Notes: generated from the sequence alone by a model not told the origin. Positions 16,741-31,461 are shown, numbered from the stretch's first letter. The stretch: DNA of 64,000 nucleotides from Ecdyonurus torrentis (GCA_949318235.1 OX439127.1:40529862-40593861), one strand, 5' to 3'. Made by a program: numbers and translations.

Positions 16741-17215
16741 GAAAAATGATAATTCATTAAATGCTTTGGAAATGTTGAAATGTGTATACTGTAGCTCCCC
16801 TTAAGTTGAAAAGTTTGTTAACGTTGTAACTGAAAGGAGTTATATAGAAAAGTGTGCAAAAGTAAAATAATCAGATTACACAGGCGAAGAGAGATGGAAG
16901 GGGGGCTTATAGTGATTGTGCATTTCTTTAATCTGAAAGCATTTCACAATGTATAAACAGAACACAAACAATTTGAAAGCGTGTCAGTTCAACGTTCCAA
17001 TAACTTGGTGACAGCAAATTACTACATCGCCAATAAAACTTTGACCATGCCTACTTTGCTCCAAAATTTCATAAAATCATGCCGTACTAGTTAAGTACTA
17101 TACGCTTCAAGTTTACTCATTAAATACTTTTTCCTTTATATTTCACTTCCTTTATTTTTTGCAAATTTTAATATGCGGCAATTTAAAGAGAACAAATGGG
17201 ATCATAAATCGTGTT

Positions 17216-17246
<31 letters not shown>

Positions 17247-19925
17247 CTTTCTTTCTTTTCCTTGAAGAAAAAAGTTTGGTGTTGTTAGTTTGCAAACAAT
17301 GAGGTGGGCTGTAGTAAAGTTTGTGTCTTGTATAGGCGCATGATTGAAACAACGTTTTAGCCAACTCGAGCTTTTCTTTACACCTTTGTCCAGGCTAACA
17401 ATTGTAGTGGTCGCAATAATAACCAAGATAAAAATAGCTCATGCACAATAACAAACAACTGTTATTTACTTTTTTAAAGTATTGTTCTAGTAATATACGT
17501 ACGAACTTGGTATGAAAAAGAGTGTATGAATAATTTTTTCTGTAGATAAAATTATATTTTATATGCATACATAAAACATGAAAACACATTTTGAAGTTGC
17601 TATGGCTGCACCTATATTGTCTACTCATTTTTTTGCAATAACGATATTATTTATATAATAATAAATAGTTTGCGAGACCACAAAAGACCAACTTACTGAC
17701 TTCTTTTGAACAAAGTTTATTTCATTTATTTATTATTATTATTATGTATAAATATATTATTAATTTATTTATCTAGAGTTCATAAAAATATGTAAAGTAG
17801 AATTTTTACTCGCAATTTAAAAATCTTATATAACAATGCAGTCAAACGTAAAATAATTACAACTACATTTCATGCATAAATATTTTTTCACAAATTTGAA
17901 GCGTTAGCTGATGTGGCTGAGGTATTCAGTTGTATGCCTAAATTTTGCTGCTAAATTCCACCACCAAGTTATTTCTTTTCTTTTCTTCTCTTCTTGATAT
18001 AAAAAGTAGCAGGAGGAGTGACATTAATGCTGTTGAAAATTGATTACATTTCACTTGTTTTGTATGCTGTAATTAATGTCCTATTTATACACAAAGCGCG
18101 CCAGAGAAAGAGCTTCAATTTATCACTACGTAGCAGGGAGTACCTTGCAAAGAATTGTTCTTATTTCACATTGTCAGCAGGCACACAAAATAAATGCAAA
18201 ATGTTTAACCAAACAATACGCGAGTGCTAGTTGAAAAGCTATACTCCTTAATAACAAAATTTGCCTCACTCATATCAGGCTTAATTTTAAAGTCAACTGG
18301 ATAGAGTAGAATCAAAAGTATTTTCTGTAGTCATGCTGGTTATCTATGTTTTATAATATCATGTTATAAAAAGTTATTATTAATTAAAAGAAATTAAAAA
18401 AATGTCGTGCTTATTATCAGCAAACTTTATTAAAGCCCCATTCAAATTGTCAAACAATTGTCAGGAGTCACTCAATATTTTTTTATTGCTACTTTTATGT
18501 TTCATTGTCATTTTTTTACCTCTTTTAATGTTTGAATTGAAATTGCTCTTTCATATTTATCTCCATATGTATGTTATTATTTGAACGAGTAACAAAAAAA
18601 ACCATTAAGTTATTTTTTATAAATGAAACAATTGGGTGCGAGAAAATGTATTGTAATGGATTTATATTATCATGGTATTAGAAAATTAGTATAAATGCAT
18701 TTTGTGTTAACACATAATTTAATGTACAGGTTCTATGGAACCGCACATAAGACCCGGCTACGGCCTCATTACACAGCCCGACATTCGTTATAACAACCTA
18801 GAGAAACCATGGAAACATCTGTGCAGGGTGGTCGGTGCAAAACATCAATCATGCAGCTCCCACAAATATTATGCGTGTAAATACACTTTCCAGAGTTCAA
18901 ACTAAAGTTATTATAAATATTTATATATTTCAAAACACAAATAAACAGACGCAGAAGGTATTGTAGAAAGTGCTGTGCTCTCGTTTGTATGACGTATGCA
19001 CTCACAAGTCTGCGTGTCTTCAAACTGAGAGGTGCGCTCGCTAATGAGTCAGCATCAGCTTTCATCACTTGGCATCAATATCACCTCGGGAATTACTTAT
19101 TTTCTGATTTACATTAAATGAAAATTATTATTACTTAAAATTTTTAAATCATATAGTAAAGAAAACAGTTGATATTTTTAACTTTGTGTTAAAGAGATAA
19201 TTACAATACAGGATATTCTATGGCATCAAAATTAAAACAAGTTTTGCTCTTCTTTATGTAGCGTAAATTTATTAATAACTTATTGCTGTTTGCAGGAAAC
19301 CTAATTTAGATTACAACTTACCAAATCTTTCCCTACTTGCTCTCCCTAGCACCTTGCAAAGGAAATGCTGAACTTATATCTATTATAAATATCAAAATAA
19401 AAACGTAATAATAATAATACATTTTCATATATCCGCTACCCAAACTAAGTTAAAAACAAGAAATATTTGATTCGACATTATGAGTTATTTTTGTGTGATA
19501 AGAGAAATTAGTTTTGTATTTTATTAGCTACAAATTTGCATTGGATTCAAGGGCAAAGAGATATTGTATGCTTATTATTATTATGATATGAAATTTCTGT
19601 TAAGAGCTTTTTAGTTTTCATTACTTTATTTGATTTTATCACATTTTCCTTGCACTGGCATTTTTTTTTTCTTCTTTTTTCCCCCAATTTGGCAAGGTGA
19701 TGATAAAAATCGTCAGCCAATACTTAAAACATAGTGTTGGAAATCACTGTAGGGCATGCAAAGTTTCATAACATTAAAATAGTGGAGTTAGTTTTAGAAT
19801 TTTTAATTATTAATAAAATATGAGGCTCGTTCAAAATTTGTCGTAATTTTTTTTATACTTGGATGTAATTAATCAACGAAATTCGTTGCCAATAAAAAAC
19901 GATAATCGATAACGTCACTTCATTC

Positions 19926-19928
<3 letters not shown>
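16299..19928. other. AT-rich non-coding stretch
   Basis: No supported gene. It holds a ~30-bp A run (about 16707-16735), a ~27-bp T run followed by CTTT repeats (about 17219-17258), and a GC-richer patch at about 18720-19090 whose 99-codon minus-strand frame has no recognisable domain. Confidence 0.55.

Positions 19929-20017
<89 letters not shown>
19929..20017. repeat. (TA)n microsatellite
   Basis: Pure TA array of about 89 bp. Confidence 0.96.

Positions 20018-22395
<2,378 letters not shown>

Positions 22396-22450
<55 letters not shown>
22396..22450. repeat. (TA)n microsatellite
   Basis: Pure TA array of about 55 bp. Confidence 0.95.
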
Positions 22451-22456
<6 letters not shown>

Positions 22457-22731
22457 TTTTCTTGCAAAAAAATATAATTGTGTTTTCCATAGCAGGATTA
22501 AAACTGATATATATAAAATATGAATGACGTGAGAGAGAAAAAAATAAAAAATAAAAGCACGTGGTGGAACGTATAAATAACATGTCCTTCCAACTATAAT
22601 ACTCTTAGATTAAAATTTCTTTATTTTTTTTAATTTATTTTTTAATCTCTTAATTAATATTTTGCCCACTTTGTGTTGAGAAATAACAAAATATATTTTT
22701 CAAAGCTTTTGTGTTATACATGCTATAAATT

Positions 22732-22733
<2 letters not shown>

Positions 22734-22794
<61 letters not shown>
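22734..22794. repeat. (GA)n microsatellite
   Basis: GA array of about 60 bp with one AAA interruption near the right end. Confidence 0.96.
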
Positions 22795-22795
<1 letters not shown>

Positions 22796-23428
22796 GGGAA
22801 AAGAGTTTTAAAGGAGGATCAAGGAGATTGAATATAAGCCAAGCTTGATTGAAAAATTACATTGTTATTTCACATTTTCCTTTTTGTGTGATATAAAAAG
22901 GCTTTAGTAGGAAAAATAATCCACATTAATATAAATGTGAACGAGAGAAAAAAGGGATCGAAAAATCGACAACACTTGTAACATAGGGCTGGCTAAGTTG
23001 ATACGATTTGCAAGCTGTAATACTAAATAAAGATTTTCTCTATTAAACTTGTCGCTTATAATGTGAATATATGACAATTTATTATTATACAAAGTTGTTC
23101 AAAAAAGTTTTAGCTTGTGTGATGCAAATTTGAGCGCAAATACTTTATACGTTTTATTCATTTATTGCACAAGGGAGAGCAATCTGAGGGTTTCTAAAAT
23201 TGATAGTAAAACTATCACATAGAACCTGCAGAACTACGCTTGTGAAGCCCCAAAATATAAAATATATATACTTTAGTAGAATATTCATGCATGACATTTT
23301 CATTTTATATATAAAAGTTAGCTCTATATAGAGATTTGATTTACTATACTTTGTATTGAATAATATATAGATTTTACTTTTAAAACACGAGAAATCGGAA
23401 GCAACAATTTACCTCAAAAAGGTTTTCC
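22795..23428. other. AT-rich non-coding stretch
   Basis: Nothing recognisable on either strand. Confidence 0.55.
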
Positions 23429-23676
23429 ATTCATTCATTCATTCATTCATTCATTCATTCATTCATTCATTCATTCATTCATTCATTCATTCATTCATTC
23501 ATTCATTCATTCATTCATTCATTCATTCATTCATTCATTCATTCATTCATTCATTCATTCATTCATTCATTCATTCATTCATTCATTCATTCATTCATTC
23601 ATTCATTCATTCATTCATTCATTCATTCATTCATTCATTCATTCATTCATTCATTCATTCATTCATTCATTCATTC
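23429..23676. repeat. Perfect (ATTC)n array, 62 copies
   Basis: 248 bp of uninterrupted ATTC tetranucleotide (GAAT on the other strand), preceded by GGTTTTCC and followed by CTGC. I saw no interruption. Confidence 0.98.
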
Positions 23677-23933
23677 CTGCTTTTTTTTTATAATGTGTAT
23701 AAATAAAGTGTTTTCCTTAAATTAAATAACACAAATGCTGTATTGCAACATACATTAAGGATTCATCGTTTTTGAGGACAAACAAATTATTGATTTCATT
23801 TTCCTTGACGTATATCTCTGCTTATATTTGCTTCATTGCACATTTTATTCGATTTGTTATTTCATTTTATTGAAAATTGATTTACCAATAGTAGACTTAT
23901 AATACGGTATAAGATTAAAAACCTTTAGTTTTG

Positions 23934-23938
<5 letters not shown>
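23677..23938. other. AT-rich non-coding stretch
   Basis: Nothing recognisable. Confidence 0.55.

Positions 23939-24000
<62 letters not shown>
23939..24000. repeat. (TA)n array flanking a foldback element
   Basis: Pure TA array of about 62 bp ending exactly where the foldback element begins. Confidence 0.96.
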
Positions 24001-24003
<3 letters not shown>

Positions 24004-24249
24004 AGCTTCCATACGCGAATTCGCGTCCGAAGCGGTCAAAATAGCGCAAACGCGTTGGGATCATGTGTGAAGCTTCATGATGCGAAATTCGTGTACGGAG
24101 CATGGCACATTTAATTCCAACGCGTTCAGCTCAAGTTGAAAATTTTGAACGCGTCGGGCTCAAATTGAAAATATTATGACGCGTTGAGAACATGCAGAAT
24201 TGGTCCTACTGCGTTGGGACAAAAATTGAAAATTCCCAACGCGTTGCGA
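24001..24249 (+). repeat. Left arm of foldback element
   Basis: GC- and CpG-rich against its surroundings. It carries ACGCGT five times (24050, 24120, 24149, 24179 and 24239), usually in the context AACGCGTTGGGA or its complement, alternating with short spacers of the TCAATTTGAAAA type. Confidence 0.88.
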
Positions 24250-25152
24250 TTTGTAACCACTTAAAGCTTACAACTATATTAAAATAAAATTAGCCACTTT
24301 TGAAAAGTAAAGGAATATAAGGAATCGCAAGCACTGGTTCATTGAAATTGCATAAAATGTTGTGCTAGTAGATTTTGTTCTTGCAAAAGCAAAAAATAGA
24401 AATAAAAATCTATAAAAAGGGGAGTTTTGTTATGCAATTGTTTCATAAAACTTTGTCAAAAAAAAAAAAAAAAATCAGAAAATGAAAATGAACTTTCTCA
24501 ATTCAGAAAATGTGATGATCGAAGATGTTTTCTTATTATGTTTTATTATGCATGTTAAGGAATAATTATTTTATTATAAACTAATACATTTAATTTTTTT
24601 GCTTGAAATTCAAAAATATGTGTTTTGAGCAAGGTAGATTTGAAACGAATGCTTCGATTAGTAGTAAAATCTCGCGGCTATGTATACGGAAAATAAATTG
24701 AGACAACATTAAAAATAAACTATAACCTAGCTGTTAAGTATGTATAATTATACATTCTTTGTAATTTTTTATTTTACTTACATTTAGGGATTACTTAAGA
24801 TGAAATATGTAAATTAAGAGCCATTTATAAACCGTTAACCGTAATAATCACTTTACTATTTGCGCACCAACAATACACATCAACTATTCAAATTCAAACA
24901 TTTCCTTCGCATAATGTTCTGTTTTCAATAACGACTATGACGAAATTACAAGCCATGTTTTCCGCACAGAGGCAAACATTCAACTGAACTGAACGTATGA
25001 GAAAATAAAATAAAATAATGTTATCAGTGGATAAAATAAGCTATAGACTTGATCTTTGAACCAATGTAAGGGAACGTTTAGTCATCATAGATAAATTTTG
25101 TAAGTAAATGATATCAAATACATATTTTACTTCTTTATTAAAAATAAGGCGT

Positions 25153-25191
<39 letters not shown>

Positions 25192-25365
25192 TTATATTAA
25201 AATTAGTTCGTTCATTGCAAGTGGTCCATTAAAAAATTTAAATAAAGAAATTTTTGGCAAAACAACAACAACAAAAAATACATATAAAGCCTTTTAAATT
25301 TTGCTATAATTATTATTACTTTATTTATTTAGGAATATTTAATATAAATCATTATATTATATACC

Positions 25366-25608
25366 GAAACGCGTTGGGTATTTTCAATTTTTGTCCCAAC
25401 GCAGTGAGACCAATTCTGCATGTTCTCAACGCGTCATAATATTTTCAATTTGAGCCCGACGCGTGCAAAATTTTCAACTTGAGCTGAACGCGTTGGGATT
25501 AAATTTGCCATGCTCCGAATACGAATTTCGCATCATGAAGCTTCACACATGATCCCAACGCGTTCGCGCTATTTTGACCGCTTCGGACGCGACTTCGCGT
25601 AATGAAGC

Positions 25609-25612
<4 letters not shown>
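25366..25612 (-). repeat. Right arm of foldback element
   Basis: Reverse complement of the left arm with scattered substitutions, for example GCAGTGAGAC for the left GTCCTACTGC region and a missing T in the CGACGCGTGC block. It again carries five ACGCGT sites. Confidence 0.88.

Positions 25613-25676
<64 letters not shown>
25613..25676. repeat. (CA)n(TA)n microsatellite
   Basis: About 32 bp of CA, then TATGTG, then about 25 bp of TA, directly abutting the foldback element. Confidence 0.95.
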
Positions 25677-25781
25677 TATAAAAGATGTAATATTTTTAAT
25701 TGACCCAGGCAGTTGATAGTAACAAAAAGTTGAAAGGAATAGTTGAAATTATGTGTGGTAATTATATACTATATAAATATT

Positions 25782-26035
25782 ATTATATTATTATAATGGA
25801 CTGATGTTGTCTCAAATTTGTCTCAAAACTTGTAGTGATTCAATTTTCTATTATTAAGTGTACATATTTACCTGAATGCATTTGAGCATAAACTACTAGC
25901 TGAAATTAATCTATATATTATATTGTATTTATAATTACTCTAGCAAATCGTTCTGTAATGTCAGGAGACCACGCTAGTGGGCTTGTCCCTTTTGTTGCCT
26001 CTTAATAAAAACCATTTTGTTATTAATATTATTAT
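25782..26035 (+). repeat. Dispersed retroposon-like repeat, copy 2
   Basis: Inverted copy of the 7005-7253 repeat. The core CCACGCTAGTGGGCTTG is identical and is followed on this strand by CCTCTTAATAAAAACCATTTT and an ATT-rich tail. Upstream identity is lower but collinear. Confidence 0.65.
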
Positions 26036-26904
26036 AAAACATAAAATCGAGTATCAGTAAAAAAAAAAAAAAAAAATTGATGTATGCCTCAATACATATA
26101 TCTACAGTATATCATCAATTTTTGTAATATAATCAAAAAATGAAGCCACTGTATAGTAATATGTACAATATTAATAGTTTTATGAAAAATAATGTGAAAT
26201 AACCTTTTTAACATGGTTCCTAACCCAAGTTTCATTATTGACATTAGTCTGTGATGACGTCACACTCTTACTTAGCAGTGATATAATATGATCTCCTTTT
26301 ACATAATTTAGATTTATCAATCTGCACTAAAAGTGTTTCAATGATCCACGACAGTATCACATGATACAGTATTACGTGATAATGTATCATGACTGTATAA
26401 TAAAAGTAACACTGTTGTACTCTGGATACAGAATGCAAACAGGAACATTCTTCTTCTTCAATGTATAGCAAATTGAGTTCTTTTTTACTATATTAATCCT
26501 AGAAAAAATTAAATAGATATTAATTACAATAGTTGAACCTTTGCTGAACCTTTAAAGAGTGATTTGATAATATTTTTATACATCACAGGCAATGCGAGAT
26601 ATTGATATCGATTTTAGATTTAATTATTCACTTTTCTTTTAAAGATTAATAAAAAAACTTCTTTTCTTTTCAATTATAAATTGTAAGCCATTCATTAGAT
26701 TTTTCTTTTGTTATTAAATTAAATATAAACCTATTATTTGAGATGGGTAATAAAGCTACTTTGCCTGCTTGAGAGGTCAGTGATATGAGAAATTGAATGC
26801 TAATATGATATTATTATTTTATTTTTAGTAGCTATATTTTCATCGCACAATCTGCTGCTATGCAGTGCATAAGAGAATCCAAATTGTCAACACGATACCA
26901 CTAA

Positions 26905-26907
<3 letters not shown>
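26036..26907. other. AT-rich non-coding stretch
   Basis: No gene. A short A run lies at about 26060-26076. Confidence 0.55.

Positions 26908-26979
<72 letters not shown>
26908..26979. repeat. (TA)n microsatellite
   Basis: Pure TA array of about 72 bp. Confidence 0.96.
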
Positions 26980-26982
<3 letters not shown>

Positions 26983-27086
26983 ATGTGATAAGTTGTATGA
27001 AAAATAATGTGATATAATTATTTTTGTTCAAGTTTCAGCCACTACTTGATAATATAATATGATAGAAGGTACAATGGGACTTGTCG

Positions 27087-27323
27087 TCAAGTGGAGTTAC
27101 TTTCTCCATTGCTTGACATTTGAAACCTTTTGAACATTTTTCAAAGTAGCACTTGAACATTGGCTTGCTTCAGTATCACGTCTCAAAAGTCGGTGCAGTT
27201 TCTTGTTGTTACTTGATTTCAAGTGTACAAAATACGGTCAAGTGCTTTATGTGCTTCAAGTGGTTATACCGCACAAAAGTCACTTATTTAACTTGGCAAT
27301 ATAGAACTGTGAGTTACACTTGA
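27087..27323. promoter_or_regulatory. Cluster of six TCAAGTG sites
   Basis: Exact TCAAGTG or its complement CACTTGA occurs at 27087-27093, 27150-27156, 27219-27225, 27238-27244, 27256-27262 and 27317-27323, with near matches between them (ACTTGATT, GCTTGAC). TCAAGTG is the core bound by NK2-class homeodomain proteins (Tinman/Nkx2 type). Six in about 240 bp is far above the roughly 0.03 expected for a heptamer on both strands. Whether this is an enhancer or the remnant of a degenerate internal repeat cannot be decided from sequence. Confidence 0.4.
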
Positions 27324-27992
27324 GCTTACGTCATAGTACACACACAAATATACGACTACACATTTCACAATCAATTATATTGACTGAAATTAAAATTTAC
27401 AACAGTTCTCTTGCTACACTAAAAAAATAAAATAGTAGAGGTTTGCAGTTAAAAAAAATTTACTCATGCATTAACATTCATAATTATACATCAAATTGTA
27501 AAAGTGAGATCTAAAATTATCTCAATTTCGATACTATATAGAAATTAATCATTTAAATCATTTACTCTCTGCCAGTGAATGTTTACTCACTACCAGTGCA
27601 TGGGTACTGGCTATTATTGAAATGAAAAAGGTAGATAGTATCACCAATGATTAGAGTATAATATAATATAACTTATACTTTATAAATTCCATTGCATTGA
27701 CTCTTGCCTTTACCATTTTAAATATTAAGTGAAAATAAAATATACTCTCACTTTAACGCAAAATCAATCCATTTCGTAGGTACACTCTCTTCTCGTATAA
27801 TAGTTATGTATTGAGAGCAAACATTTTGCTTTCTTAGTGTAATGAAAACTATACATTTAAATACAGCAAAACAACGTTATGTAATTATTGATGTTATTTA
27901 GTTGTCATATGACTATTTAGGAAGAAGTAAGGGATAGCGCTTGAATACAAACTGTGATATATCGTATAGGAGTAAAGGAGTTTGTTGCTGTT
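27324..27992. other. AT-rich left flank of the tandem array
   Basis: No gene. Homology to the 4,535-bp unit begins only at 27993; the bases just left are CTGTT. Confidence 0.55.
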
Positions 27993-28148
27993 TGTGACGT
28001 AGCGGCTTTTGGGGGTTGGTAGAAATGATGGGGGGCGAGCCTGGGACTCGTGGTTGTCTGGAAGTGAAGGTCTCTGCAGCCCCATCATTGGTGGTGGAAG
28101 GCTCATATTGTGTCTTAGAGATATGATATCAAAACCACCGCGTCACAG
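27993..28148 (-). repeat. GC-richer terminal block with short inverted ends
   Basis: The block starts TGTGACGTAGCGG and ends CCGCGTCACAG, which are near-complementary and could pair as a stem. It is much GC-richer than the rest of the unit and recurs at 32528-32683 and 37063-37218. On the minus strand it carries an ATG-started frame beginning M-S-L-P-P-P. It may be the end (R/U5) of the LTR or an old small insertion. Confidence 0.5.
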
Positions 28149-28992
28149 ATTTTAACTATTGATACTTTGGAAGTGATAATTTCTTTGAAATCTACCACTT
28201 CAGTGAATATTTGAAGTTTTTATGTTGCTTTTTAGACTATTGGTTAATTAGCTATCAATAGAAAAAATCATAATTTAAACTACTTTGACTATTTTTGGTC
28301 ATATTTGGTAAATATTATTAATATAAGCATTAACAATATTTAAATTAATCAATAATTGATAAAGACCTGCAATTTCTTTTATTGACTAATTTTGATGTTG
28401 ATTATCATATGATGCTGTCCTATTGACTATTAAAATCTTTAACCACCAACTTCAACTCGGTTTATTCTAACAATCAATTTCATATGATATTATGACCAAG
28501 TCTTTAATTATGAAGATTTAATTATAAAATAAATAGCCAAAAAGCTTAAATTATAAAATCAGTAAATTTAGCTTAAGTTAAAATTAATTAAAATTAACTT
28601 AATATTAGCATAAGGTTCTATCAGGTAAAATAGGAAATGCACAAAATTTCTGTTTGAAGTATATGTTTGTAAAGAAAACATATTATATTTTAATTGTCAC
28701 AAATATTTAGAATACAGTCTTATACATTGAAATGTTGAACAAGAATAATATTTTTATAAATATAAAATTTAAATGTTCAAAGTTGGTAATAATTAATAAA
28801 TAATAAACACCTAAAAATATTTTATTATTAATTATTAATTGCATGAAAATTGGAAAACAATGGATTGTATGAATTAATTTTTTGTATGATTACTATTGAA
28901 TTTAATTGAAGCCAAAAATTGTAAATTATTGAATGTCAAACTATTGAATTATATTTTGTCACGCTCCATCATGACATCGCCATTATATTATT

Positions 28993-29290
28993 TTCTGCCA
29001 CCGCTTGGCTCTACTTTCCATTACAGTATTACATATACCCCATGTTATGCAATACTATAAAAATGCAACCACCATTAACTCATTCCGCCACCACTTGGCT
29101 ATAACCTCGCTTATATAACATTGCATATCCCCATATTACAATATTATATAAAAACAACCACCATTAACTCGTTTCGCCTCCACTTGGCTCTTCTCGTATA
29201 TAATACCGCCATCCACTCGAAAAATGACAATATTATAAACTGGCAACCACTTTTACTTCTTCCCACCACCACTTGGCGCTACCGTCGACT
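28993..29290. repeat. ~89-bp imperfect tandem repeats (array copy 1)
   Basis: About 3.4 diverged copies with period 89-90 bp, aligned on CCACCACTTGGC (CTTGGC at about 29004, 29094, 29183 and 29272) and CAACCACCATTAACTC. The same array occurs at 33528-33825 and 38063-38360 in the other units. Confidence 0.82.
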
Positions 29291-29523
29291 TAACTATCAA
29301 AACTAATAAATTAATTTTGACCACCACTGTACTTTGCCTCTCAGACAAGAGATGTTTCCCCCACTCCATAATGCATAAAAAGCCAAAAAATCTCAGCTCC
29401 TTTTAAATTTTAACTATTGTCCTTCTGTATAAAATTTAATATAATATACAGGCATGATGAAATAACGACCAATTTTCCCTTTAACAACCACCAATTAATT
29501 AACCACTTGACCGTTCATCATAA

Positions 29524-29675
29524 TTACTCCTCGCCCTGAATGTGATGTTAATACTTGACAATATTACCAGAGTAAGCTAAGTATTTAAACTTACAAAGGT
29601 TACTCCTCTCCCTGTATGTAATGTTAATACTTGAAAAGATTTCTATAGTAAGTTAAGTATTCAAACTTACCAAGG
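29524..29675. repeat. 76-bp tandem pair (array copy 1)
   Basis: Two 76-bp copies (29524-29599 and 29600-29675) share TTACTCCTC, CCCTG, ATGTTAATACTTGA, GTAAG and AAACTTAC with scattered substitutions. Repeated at 34059-34210 and 38594-38745. Confidence 0.85.
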
Positions 29676-31455
29676 AGCCAGACTCTGTCTCTATTTTAAC
29701 GCCATTAAAATAAAGATCGTTGCTGAAGGGTGCGCTTTGCCCTGCTGGGGTGCCACACTGAACCTCACCAAAAGTTTGCCTATCCAAGACTGACTTAACA
29801 TGGCCGTGATCAAGCCTTAAGAGTAAAATATTTCTCCAGAATCATCCCCTCTCGATGACTCTGGACCAATCATGACGCTCTTTGAGGGTGAAACGTCACG
29901 ACTACCTCCCTCTCTCTTTCAACTTGACTGCCATGATTAAAATTTTAGAATTTTAAGAACAAAATAATTTTACTTGAAAATATTAAAAATAAAAATAATC
30001 CATCGCTTTTTCTATATAACATATAAAAAATGCTAATTTTTCGGTTAAAATTATTATTGAAAACTGACATGCACTATTTCCCAAAATACAGTAAAAATAT
30101 ATGACATTATTGAAATAATTTATTTAATAATAATTAATGTTTTGAAATATTATAATACTTGTTTAATAATTTAAATGTTCTCAATATTTCAAAATGAACC
30201 ATTAAACAAGCAAACTAAATTATAAATTTATTGACAAAGAAAAATATAACAATATTGAAAAATGTTGCATTAAATGACCATCAAATTATTTCAATAATAT
30301 CAATATAAAACCAAAATTTAATAAAATTATAAGTTTGGAAGTGACAATAAAACATATTTTAACATATACTAAAATATTATGACTTTTGTGTGCTTGAACG
30401 TTGTGAAATTAAATGAAAACTGATGATTTTTAATATTATATAAAAAATAGAAAAATAAATAATTTTAATTCTTGTATGCTTTACTATGCATAAAAAATGC
30501 AATGTTAAATTTTAGGCTACTTATAAGCGTTCAAGGACACAAAAATCACACCAAAAATCTGACGGCTGCATAAAAAATCTAATCTCCCCTAGCTAAAACT
30601 GCACTTTTTTACCCCCTTCTCCTAAGAAAAAAGGCCATGTGTTTTGGAGACAAAAACTCTCTTGTGCTCGTGATTTTCTCAAGCAACTCGCCCGCCTCAC
30701 TCACTTTACCCCATAGCAACCCCTTTCCACCAATCAGTGCTATGGACCAAAATGCATACAAAATGCATTATACAACAAATTTTAATTATCTTTTACTCAC
30801 ACTTTAAGTCAATTAAAATTTATATATAATCCAAAATATATGAGATTTAAATATGATAATATGCATAAAGGTGATATTTATTATTTAACTGTGCTCCTTT
30901 CCCCTTTATTATTCACAGTAAATATGCAACAGTTTGTTTTGAGAACCAAATCTTCAATCAAACAAATCCACTTTTAATCACTTTTTATATCACTCAGAAA
31001 TCTCATTTCATGAGTTAAACAACCACCATTACTTATTGTTCTCTTTTACTATACCAAACTGTGCTCATACGCATATTTAATTTCAGATATTCGGCCTCAA
31101 ATAAGCCAAATATTATAAAAAATAAAACTTCTTATAGGCTTTGTTTACCCACCAAAATATGATGCTACCTTAACCTTACAAATGATTACATACCTAGTTA
31201 TTATTTATGCTTACGTGTAATCTTCAGCCGTGCAGAATTACTTCTTATATTGATTAAATACACTAAAACAGGTCCAGTATGTGATAAAACGGACCCAAAT
31301 TACACATACAAAAGAACTTCTCAAAACATCAACAAACGCGATCTATTCTCAAGTAAAATACTTGAGAAATTTTCGACGTCGCAATCAAAACTCGACCGCG
31401 AAATTTTAAAAATAAAATTACTTGAGGGGCGTTTCCCCATATGTTATAATATCCA

Positions 31456-31461
31456 CCCCTT
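31456..31461 (-). other. Putative polypurine tract
   Basis: On the minus strand AAGGGG, preceded by a T-rich stretch, lies immediately before TGGATATT at the LTR-like start. This is where plus-strand priming occurs in LTR elements. It is short, so the support is moderate. Confidence 0.4.

Larger units (their letters stand above)
24001..25612. mobile_element. Foldback / long-TIR non-autonomous DNA element
   Basis: Two inverted arms of about 248 bp (24001-24249 and 25366-25612) enclose about 1.1 kb of AT-rich unique sequence. The outer ends are GTTAGCTTC and GAAGCTAAC, extendable by one T/A pair. The arms match with roughly 85-90% identity by eye. The interior has no frame that could be a transposase; it includes a short (CT)n at 25154-25189. 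The element is embedded in microsatellite: (TA)n ends at its left edge and (CA)n then (TA)n begins at its right edge, so a TA target duplication is possible but cannot be proved. The superfamily is unclear. Confidence 0.85.
27993..31455 (-). mobile_element. LTR-like segment 1 (3' LTR on the minus strand)
   Basis: On the minus strand it can be read as starting TGGATATT (31455) and ending CGTCACA (27993), giving TG...CA ends, and it is preceded by a purine tract. At about 3.46 kb it is unusually long for an LTR. It contains a GC-richer terminal block (27993-28148), four ~89-bp tandem repeats, a 76-bp tandem pair and otherwise AT-rich sequence. No long frame is present. Confidence 0.55.

Noticed and set aside
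24001..25612. CRISPR-like array from the recurrent ACGCGTT modules
   Set aside because: Modules are irregularly spaced, lie inside inverted arms and the genome is eukaryotic; a foldback element explains them.
29524..29780. Possible snRNA or spliced-leader RNA gene, because of repeated GTAAG and ACTTACC sequences
   Set aside because: The sequence does not match U1, U2, U4, U5, U6 or 5S landmarks I know, and the GTAAG motifs are explained by the 76-bp tandem pair.
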